DNA of 10,331 bases, taken from contig JAMWDC010000045.1 in the NCBI GenBank assembly GCA_023819025.1, forward strand, positions 1-10,331, given 5' to 3'. The DNA comes from Candidatus Omnitrophota bacterium (GTDB lineage Bacteria > Omnitrophota > Omnitrophia > Omnitrophales > Aquincolibacteriaceae). Below, piece after piece: positions 6,304 to 10,331 of this stretch. The notes under the pieces were generated by a model. It ran no database searches and was not told the origin of the DNA. It saw only the letters and a list, made by a program, of their open reading frames with translations. Positions within the stretch are counted from its first letter, which is position 1. Every line of letters begins with the position of its first letter. The position numbers and the translations under genes are program-made.

Positions 6304-6335
6304 CTCTTATCCACAGACAAATCTGTTTTGATTTG
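6285..6335. promoter_or_regulatory. Inverted-repeat operator candidate between divergent thiD and lipoprotein promoters
   Basis: CAAATCAAAAC (6285-6295) and GTTTTGATTTG (6325-6335) are perfect 11-bp inverse copies, 40 bp centre to centre (about four helical turns). The left arm lies inside the thiD -35/-10 spacer; the right arm overlaps the lipoprotein -35 box. Between them is a second small dyad, ACAGA-N4-TCTGT (6313-6326). The arrangement fits one dimeric regulator, or two looped dimers, controlling both directions; the factor is unknown. Confidence 0.5.
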
Positions 6336-6361
6336 AGATCGGGGAGACGTTCGCTTATGAT
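6333..6361 (+). promoter_or_regulatory. Sigma70-type promoter of the lipoprotein-EAL-radical SAM unit
   Basis: -35 TTGAGA (6333-6338; 5 of 6) and -10 TATGAT (6356-6361; 5 of 6) with a 17-bp spacer. The likely start at A6368 gives a leader of about 54 nt. The -35 overlaps the right arm of the 11-bp inverted repeat. Confidence 0.7.
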
Positions 6362-6370
6362 ATGGGCACG

Positions 6371-6421
6371 AAAGGAGGTTACCCCTTTTTACCTTCAGTT
6401 CCATGAAGGCAGGCACCCTGC
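6371..6421 (+). promoter_or_regulatory. Structured mRNA leader with sequestered Shine-Dalgarno sequences
   Basis: Near the predicted 5' end, AAAGGAGGT (6371-6379) is a near-perfect Shine-Dalgarno with no start codon at a usable distance; it folds with CCCCTTT (6382-6388) into a short stem with a 3-nt loop and one bulged A, followed by a few U. The RBS expected to serve the ATG at 6422, AAGGCAGG (6406-6413), has its 3' half in a GCAGG/CCTGC stem (6409-6413 with 6417-6421) abutting the start codon. A competing stem CCTTC/GAAGG (6392-6396 with 6405-6409) also exists. Translation control is plausible but inferred from hand pairing only. Confidence 0.4.
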
Positions 6422-7372
6422 ATGACAACTCAGAACCTGTACCGATTCAAGGCAAAATCCGCATGGATGTTCTTAGTATTTCTGTGGATGACTGCAGGTT
6501 GTGCGGGTTTATCCTTGAAGAGGGTAGATGTTAACTTTGAAAATCCCTATCAAAAACTCGGGATTACTGAAAGGGAACCGACCGAAGCCGAAAAGGCGGG
6601 TGTCGTCTTGCGGATCCATGCACCCCCCGGGGGTGTCCTCCGGTCCCGCGAAGAAACTACCCTGTATGCTCAGATCAAAAATAACCAGGGCATAAAATTG
6701 AATCTTGTACAGAACCGTATCGACCAGTTTTGCCCGGGCGGTAGGCAAGATTCTTATATCATGCATTCCGAGACTTCATTTGAAGGATCGGATGGAACCA
6801 TTCTCGAAGAGGTGGAACAGACCGACCGCGGCGAGATCGTCTGTTTCCTCAAGGGACTCCACCGGTCCAAGATCGGAAAATTCCAAATCGAATCTTGGAC
6901 ACGCACACCCGTTTTCCCGGATGGTCCGGTCAAACTCCAAGACTCGTGGGAGTATGAAGAAATCACGGACGTCCGGCTTGATTCCTTCTGGATCCAACAG
7001 AAAAATCCTTCGCCTTATATCCTGAAGGCAACGTGTGAACTTATCGGCTTCGCCTCCGTTGGAGGCCGTCCGGCTGCTGTCATCAAAACGCACGCCGCTC
7101 AAACCAAAGAAGAACGCTTGAAATTTCTATTCAAGGAATTTGTATTTACGATTTACGCTGATATCGAAGAACGGATGTACCTCGATTATTCCACGGGAAC
7201 CGTGATCGCCAAGATCACGACCACCAAGAGCCGGATGATGGATCGCCATCACAAGATCGTCGATACCGGACAGAGTCAATCCCTCCTTTGGATAACCGAA
7301 TCCGCGCAATCGCCCGGCGATCTCAAGGCCTCCTCGTCAAATGCATCAAGCCCGAAAAGTAAAATGCCGTAA
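6422..7372 (+). CDS. Putative lipoprotein of unknown function
   Basis: I do not recognise the family. At 316 aa it begins with a type II signal peptide: basic n-region (Arg8, Lys10, Lys12), hydrophobic core at 14-23 and a lipobox-like M-T-A-G-C with Cys27, so it is probably a lipid-anchored envelope protein. Thr rather than Leu at -3 is atypical. Mature residues 60-290 alternate short strands and turns, suggesting a beta-rich fold. A segment G-P-V-K-L-Q-D-S-W-E-Y (168-178), followed by Y-I-L-K-A-T-C-E-L-I-G-F (199-210) and G-G-R-P-A-A-V-I-K-T (214-223), is the pattern seen in several lipoproteins with a duplicated beta domain, but I assign no name. Three further Cys are at 104, 141 and 205. 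The C-terminal 25 residues are Ser/Ala/Lys-rich and probably disordered. It is the first gene of a rightward unit with the EAL and radical SAM genes. Confidence 0.83.
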   Translation: MTTQNLYRFKAKSAWMFLVFLWMTAGCAGLSLKRVDVNFENPYQKLGITEREPTEAEKAGVVLRIHAPPGGVLRSREETTLYAQIKNNQGIKLNLVQNRIDQFCPGGRQDSYIMHSETSFEGSDGTILEEVEQTDRGEIVCFLKGLHRSKIGKFQIESWTRTPVFPDGPVKLQDSWEYEEITDVRLDSFWIQQKNPSPYILKATCELIGFASVGGRPAAVIKTHAAQTKEERLKFLFKEFVFTIYADIEERMYLDYSTGTVIAKITTTKSRMMDRHHKIVDTGQSQSLLWITESAQSPGDLKASSSNASSPKSKMP

Positions 7373-7401
7373 CATACGGTACAGCACTTTCAGCGTTGAC
7401 C

Positions 7402-8157
7402 ATGCCAAAAAACTTACTCGACAAAAAATTCAGGGAACGTACGAAATCCTACCAGTTTGATATGCTCTACCCGGTCTTCCAACCCATTGTCGACACTCGG
7501 ACCGGAAAAGTCATCGGCTATGAGTCCCTGGTCCGCAGAAAAGGGAAGTTATGCCGGCCCGGCGACCTCATTCAGCGTTCTTACGAAGAAGGCCTGATCA
7601 TTGCCCTGAATCTGGAATGCATTAAATCCTCCCTGCGTATCCTTCCGAAGATGGATAACGACAAACTCCTCTTTGTCAATGTGGAGCCCGTCACCCTCGG
7701 TCATTGTTTTGCCAAAGGCCAGGAAGCCCATTTCCTTCTCCGGCAATATGCTGCTTACCGCCGTCGGATTGTCTTTGAACTCACGGAAGGCATGAAAATT
7801 CGGGACTTCCCACGCATCAAACGTGGTGTCTATTTCCTTCTCAAGCTCGGATGCAAATTCGCACTGGATGATGTCGTGGGAATCGGCACCAAACTCGCGA
7901 AACTCATGACCCTTCAACCTCACTTCATCAAAATCGGCATGGAACTCGTCCAAAGGGTGAACCACAGCCCCTTCCAACAGGGATTGCTGGGGCAAATCGT
8001 CAATATCGGCTACAACCACAACGCAAAAATCATTGCCGAAGGGATCGAACGAAAAAAAGACCTCGCATTCTTAAAACATTTGGGAGTCTACTATGCCCAA
8101 GGATTCTATTTCGCACGTCCCAAGAAAACCCTTCAAAAAACTGCCAGGAACTGCTGA
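7402..8157 (+). CDS. Stand-alone EAL-domain protein (presumptive c-di-GMP phosphodiesterase)
   Basis: EAL proteins hydrolyse cyclic di-GMP to pGpG; some only bind it. Using the 253-aa numbering from the possible TTG at 7396 (two residues longer than the ATG start chosen here), nearly the whole chain is the EAL domain, with no GGDEF, sensor or membrane segment. Catalytic positions seen: Glu43 in Y-E-S-L-V-R (ESL replaces EAL), Asn95 in F-V-N-V-E-P, Glu128 in E-L-T-E, Asp158-Asp159, Lys179 in F-I-K-I-G, Glu215 in A-E-G-I-E and Gln235 in A-Q-G-F. Thus the metal and general-base residues are kept. Loop 6 is altered (D-D-V-V-G-I-G instead of D-D-F-G-T-G), and Gly181 replaces the Asp of K-I-D, so activity is uncertain. 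No Shine-Dalgarno is clear for either start. It lies 29 bp after the lipoprotein and 54 bp before the radical SAM gene. Confidence 0.9.
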   Translation: MPKNLLDKKFRERTKSYQFDMLYPVFQPIVDTRTGKVIGYESLVRRKGKLCRPGDLIQRSYEEGLIIALNLECIKSSLRILPKMDNDKLLFVNVEPVTLGHCFAKGQEAHFLLRQYAAYRRRIVFELTEGMKIRDFPRIKRGVYFLLKLGCKFALDDVVGIGTKLAKLMTLQPHFIKIGMELVQRVNHSPFQQGLLGQIVNIGYNHNAKIIAEGIERKKDLAFLKHLGVYYAQGFYFARPKKTLQKTARNC

Positions 8158-8196
8158 AGAGGCACTTTACCGTTTTCCTTCCGATAGGGCATCCGC

Positions 8197-8202
8197 GGGT
8201 GA
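8197..8202 (+). promoter_or_regulatory. Ribosome binding site of the radical SAM gene
   Basis: GGGTGA, complementary to the anti-Shine-Dalgarno UCACC core, 9 nt before the ATG at 8212. It supports the chosen start. Confidence 0.5.
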
Positions 8203-8211
8203 CTTTAAAAA

Positions 8212-9840
8212 ATGAAACTTCTCCTCCTGCAGCCGCCCATTCAAGACTTTTACGATACGGACATCCGGATTCAACCGGTGGGACTGGGCTATCTAAAAGC
8301 CGCGGTCAAAAAGTATCTCCCTGACATTCAAGTCGTCATCAAAGATTATCATCAAGGCTGGGGCCGGCGGACGATTTCCCTTCCGGATGAGTTCAATTAC
8401 TTGAAAGAATATTACGCCTGGCCGGATGAAAGCCCCTTTTCGACATTTCATAATTACTTCCACTTCGGGGCGGCATTTGACACCATTGCCGAAGATGTCA
8501 GCGGTGAAAAACCCCACCTTGTGGGGATCTCTTCGCTTTTTTCCCCTTACCACCGGGAAGTCCTGAAAACTGCAACCGCGCTTAAAAAACGTCTGAATGT
8601 CCCGATGGTTGTCGGAGGCAGCCATGTCTCGGCCATGCCGCTGAGCATTCTGAAGCAAGCACCGGTGGATTTCGTTATCTGGGGAGAGGGCGAAAGGCCG
8701 CTTGTCGAATTGTTGAAGGCCTGGAATCACGGAAAAGAATTCAGCCGCGTTCCCAATCTGGGCTATAAACAGGAAGGAAAAATTTTCCTTAACGAAAGCC
8801 AGGATAATTATCCGTTGGATCAACTACCCCCCTACGATCTTTCGGATTTGGAACCCCAGCGGTATTTGTTTGACAACCGCCCGATGTGCTTTGTCATCAC
8901 CTCGCGCGGCTGTCCCTACCGTTGCACGTTTTGTTCGGTGCACGACACCTTCGGATTCGAATTCCGCAGCCGGCCTGCGGAGGAAGTCCTGGAGGAAGTC
9001 AAGAAACGTTATGCGGAGGGCATCCGCGTTTTCGATTTCGAGGACGACAATCTTACCTATCACAAGGAGGGAATAAAATCCCTCTGCCGTTACTTCATCA
9101 AGGCCTTCCCTTCCAAAGACATCCAGCTGGTGGCCATGAACGGGATTTCCTATCACGACATGGACCCGGAACTGCTGGAGCTCATGAGAGAGGCGGGATT
9201 CACTCATTTGAACATTTCGCTTGTCAGTTCCGATATCCATGTCCGGAAAACTGCAAAACGGCCGCACACGATCGAAAAATATTTGGAGGTTGTGCAAACG
9301 GCCGCGCGTCTCGGCTTCAAGATCGTCTCGTACCAGATCCTGGGCCTCCCGAATGAAAGTTTGAATTCCATGATCCAAACGCTGGTTCTGGCGGCCCGCC
9401 TTCCTGTCCTTTTGGGAGCATCCCTTTTCTATCTGACCCCCAACTCTCCGATCGCCGAAAACTACGGGGATCTCACGGAGGAAGATGTGTTTAAAGCGCG
9501 GCTTACTGCCATGGCCGTCGAGACTGAGGGTTTCAAACGTGACGATCTTTATACACTTTTTATCACAGCCCGGATCCTTAATTTCCTCAAAGGAATCCGG
9601 TTCGAACAAACTGCAGCGGAACTCGACGAAGCGCTTCAAATCGCCCGGTCCGGTGACAAACGGTCTCAAATCGGGGCCGAACTGTTGGAAAAGCTTCTTA
9701 AGGGAAAACGTCTCTATGCGGCCACGAAAAACGGGCTCAAGCCGCTCCCCCGTTTCAAGTTTGAAACTTTCTGGAGTGCATGGAAGCAACTGAATGAAGT
9801 CGGCACACAACAAGGAAATATTATTCGCATCCAAAATTAA
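8212..9840 (+). CDS. Cobalamin-binding-type radical SAM protein
   Basis: Radical SAM enzyme of the class with an N-terminal Rossmann-like B12-binding domain; substrate unknown. At 542 aa, residues 1-175 form the B12-type domain: opening K-L-L-L-L-Q-P-P, P-V-G-L-G-Y-L (22-28), H-L-V-G-I-S-S (102-108), V-V-G-G-S-H-V-S-A (133-141) and W-G-E-G-E (157-161). The classical D-x-H-x-x-G histidine motif is not exact (D-Y-H-Q-G-W-G at 45-51), so cobalamin may bind without that ligand or not at all. The cluster motif is C-P-Y-R-C-T-F-C (Cys234, Cys238, Cys241) in T-S-R-G-C, followed by D-F-E-D-D-N (275-280) and barrel strands up to about 420. The remaining 120 residues are helical, with no SPASM cysteines. 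Relatives act in methylation, hopanoid, bacteriochlorophyll and natural-product chemistry; nothing here picks one. Last gene of the rightward unit; converges on the prmA-type gene 33 bp away. Confidence 0.93.
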   Translation: MKLLLLQPPIQDFYDTDIRIQPVGLGYLKAAVKKYLPDIQVVIKDYHQGWGRRTISLPDEFNYLKEYYAWPDESPFSTFHNYFHFGAAFDTIAEDVSGEKPHLVGISSLFSPYHREVLKTATALKKRLNVPMVVGGSHVSAMPLSILKQAPVDFVIWGEGERPLVELLKAWNHGKEFSRVPNLGYKQEGKIFLNESQDNYPLDQLPPYDLSDLEPQRYLFDNRPMCFVITSRGCPYRCTFCSVHDTFGFEFRSRPAEEVLEEVKKRYAEGIRVFDFEDDNLTYHKEGIKSLCRYFIKAFPSKDIQLVAMNGISYHDMDPELLELMREAGFTHLNISLVSSDIHVRKTAKRPHTIEKYLEVVQTAARLGFKIVSYQILGLPNESLNSMIQTLVLAARLPVLLGASLFYLTPNSPIAENYGDLTEEDVFKARLTAMAVETEGFKRDDLYTLFITARILNFLKGIRFEQTAAELDEALQIARSGDKRSQIGAELLEKLLKGKRLYAATKNGLKPLPRFKFETFWSAWKQLNEVGTQQGNIIRIQN

Positions 9841-9873
9841 TTCCGCTCAAAGGACGCAGCATCGTTCCCAATC

Positions 9874-10331
9874 TCATGAGATGTCCCGCCGGTAAAGGCA
9901 TGCGGCCCAGCTCCGGCCTCGGAGGGTCTTGATACATCGAAGAACGGGCAACTTAAAGTCACGGAGAAAGTCTTTGAGGTTTCTTCGGGCAATACCGGAA
10001 ACAATCAGATAACCTTTTTTCTTCACACGCAAGACGATTCGGCTCCGCGAATCAATTAAAGTCCGAGAAAGCAGATTCGCAGCCACAAGATCAAAACGGC
10101 GCATGAACGGCAGCCTCGTAGCCGTAATGTCACCGTACCTGACGCAAGCGTTTCGAATGCCGTTTCGAACTAAATTCTCCTTTGCAACCTTGATCGAACC
10201 TTTGTCGTGATCAATTCCGAAAATCCGGCGGGCCCCAAGTTTGGAGGCCGTAATCGCTAGAATCCCTGTCCCAATGCCGACATCCAAGAAACTTTCGAAT
10301 TTTCCACGGCATTTCTCCATCAACCGTACCG
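9874..10331 (-). CDS. prmA: Ribosomal protein L11 methyltransferase (PrmA type), N-terminus cut by window edge
   Basis: Class I SAM-dependent methyltransferase; PrmA trimethylates lysines and the N-terminus of ribosomal protein L11. The frame stays open to the last base, so the start lies outside; about 152 codons are present of a family norm near 290, with the N-terminal L11-binding domain missing. Counting from the TTG at 10321-10323: motif I F-L-D-V-G-I-G-T-G-I-L-A-I (12-24), G-I-D-H-D-K (35-40) as the acidic ribose-binding strand, K-E-N-L-V-R-N-G-I (48-56), Y-G-D-I-T, then D-L-V-A-A-N-L-L (78-85) matching the PrmA V-A-N-I-L signature, and K-G-Y-L-I-V-S-G-I. That signature separates it from most other class I methyltransferases, though a PrmA paralogue with another target is possible. 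The TTG and ATG at 10318-10323 are internal codons, not the start. Convergent with the radical SAM gene; no terminator is visible in the 33-bp gap. Confidence 0.83.
   Translation of the reverse strand, partial: VRLMEKCRGKFESFLDVGIGTGILAITASKLGARRIFGIDHDKGSIKVAKENLVRNGIRNACVRYGDITATRLPFMRRFDLVAANLLSRTLIDSRSRIVLRVKKKGYLIVSGIARRNLKDFLRDFKLPVLRCIKTLRGRSWAACLYRRDIS

Noticed and set aside
6258..6421. TPP riboswitch upstream of thiD
   Set aside because: The -10 box is 17 nt from the ATG, leaving no space for the aptamer, and no conserved thi-box CTGAGA segment is present on the thiD strand.
6403..6534. 43-codon plus-strand frame starting at the first ATG after the orphan Shine-Dalgarno
   Set aside because: The Shine-Dalgarno is 23 nt upstream, too far for normal initiation, and the frame overlaps the lipoprotein signal peptide out of frame. 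A regulatory leader peptide cannot be excluded but is unsupported.
8886..9356. Plus-strand 156-codon frame inside the radical SAM gene
   Set aside because: Alternative frame of a conserved enzyme; Arg/His/Gly-rich translation without domain features.

Overview
The window (10,331 bp, roughly 50% GC by eye) is a dense, ordinary-looking bacterial chromosome segment carrying twelve protein-coding genes and no recognisable phage, transposon, CRISPR, rRNA or tRNA sequence. The source looks like a Gram-negative-type bacterium from a poorly cultured lineage: it has a lipobox lipoprotein, a long-chain polyprenyl diphosphate synthase, a DUF6941-type protein and a cobalamin-binding-type radical SAM protein. 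The mix and the A-rich degenerate intergenic repeats remind me of Candidatus Omnitrophota genomes, but this is an inference of about 0.4 confidence; no marker here settles the phylum.

Layout. From 46 to 6257 everything reads leftward (minus strand). In transcription order these genes are thiD (HMP/HMP-P kinase), a DUF6941-like small protein and rlmH, tightly packed; then a polyprenyl diphosphate synthase with its own promoter; then, after a 202-bp repeat-rich gap, rsmI and purN overlapping by 4 bp; then enolase with a strong promoter and a ftsB/divIC-type septum protein. A 164-bp divergent intergenic region (6258-6421) separates this from a rightward group of three: a lipoprotein of unknown function (6422-7372), a stand-alone EAL-domain protein (7402-8157) and a B12-binding-type radical SAM protein (8212-9840). 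A leftward gene for a PrmA-type ribosomal protein L11 methyltransferase enters from the right edge and is cut by it (9874-10331).

How the genes fit together. The minus-strand half is housekeeping: glycolysis, purine and thiamine synthesis, isoprenoid chain elongation, division, and modification of rRNA at two sites; the PrmA-type gene at the right edge adds ribosomal-protein modification. The plus-strand trio looks like one transcription unit and is the accessory part: an envelope lipoprotein, a presumptive cyclic-di-GMP phosphodiesterase or degenerate receptor, and a radical SAM enzyme whose substrate cannot be read from the sequence.

Regulation visible in the sequence is unusually clear. 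Three minus-strand genes (eno, polyprenyl synthase, thiD) have perfect TATAAT -10 boxes, two of them with good -35 boxes at exactly 17 bp. The lipoprotein has TTGAGA-N17-TATGAT. The polyprenyl synthase and thiD promoters lie so close to their ATGs that the mRNAs should have leaders of only about 4-12 nt. The divergent promoters share an 11-bp perfect inverted repeat, and the lipoprotein leader and the eno-ftsB gap each contain competing RNA stems. I did not find a clear new multi-gene defence or mobile system; the points worth pursuing are the regulatory structures, the trio operon and the DUF6941 gene.
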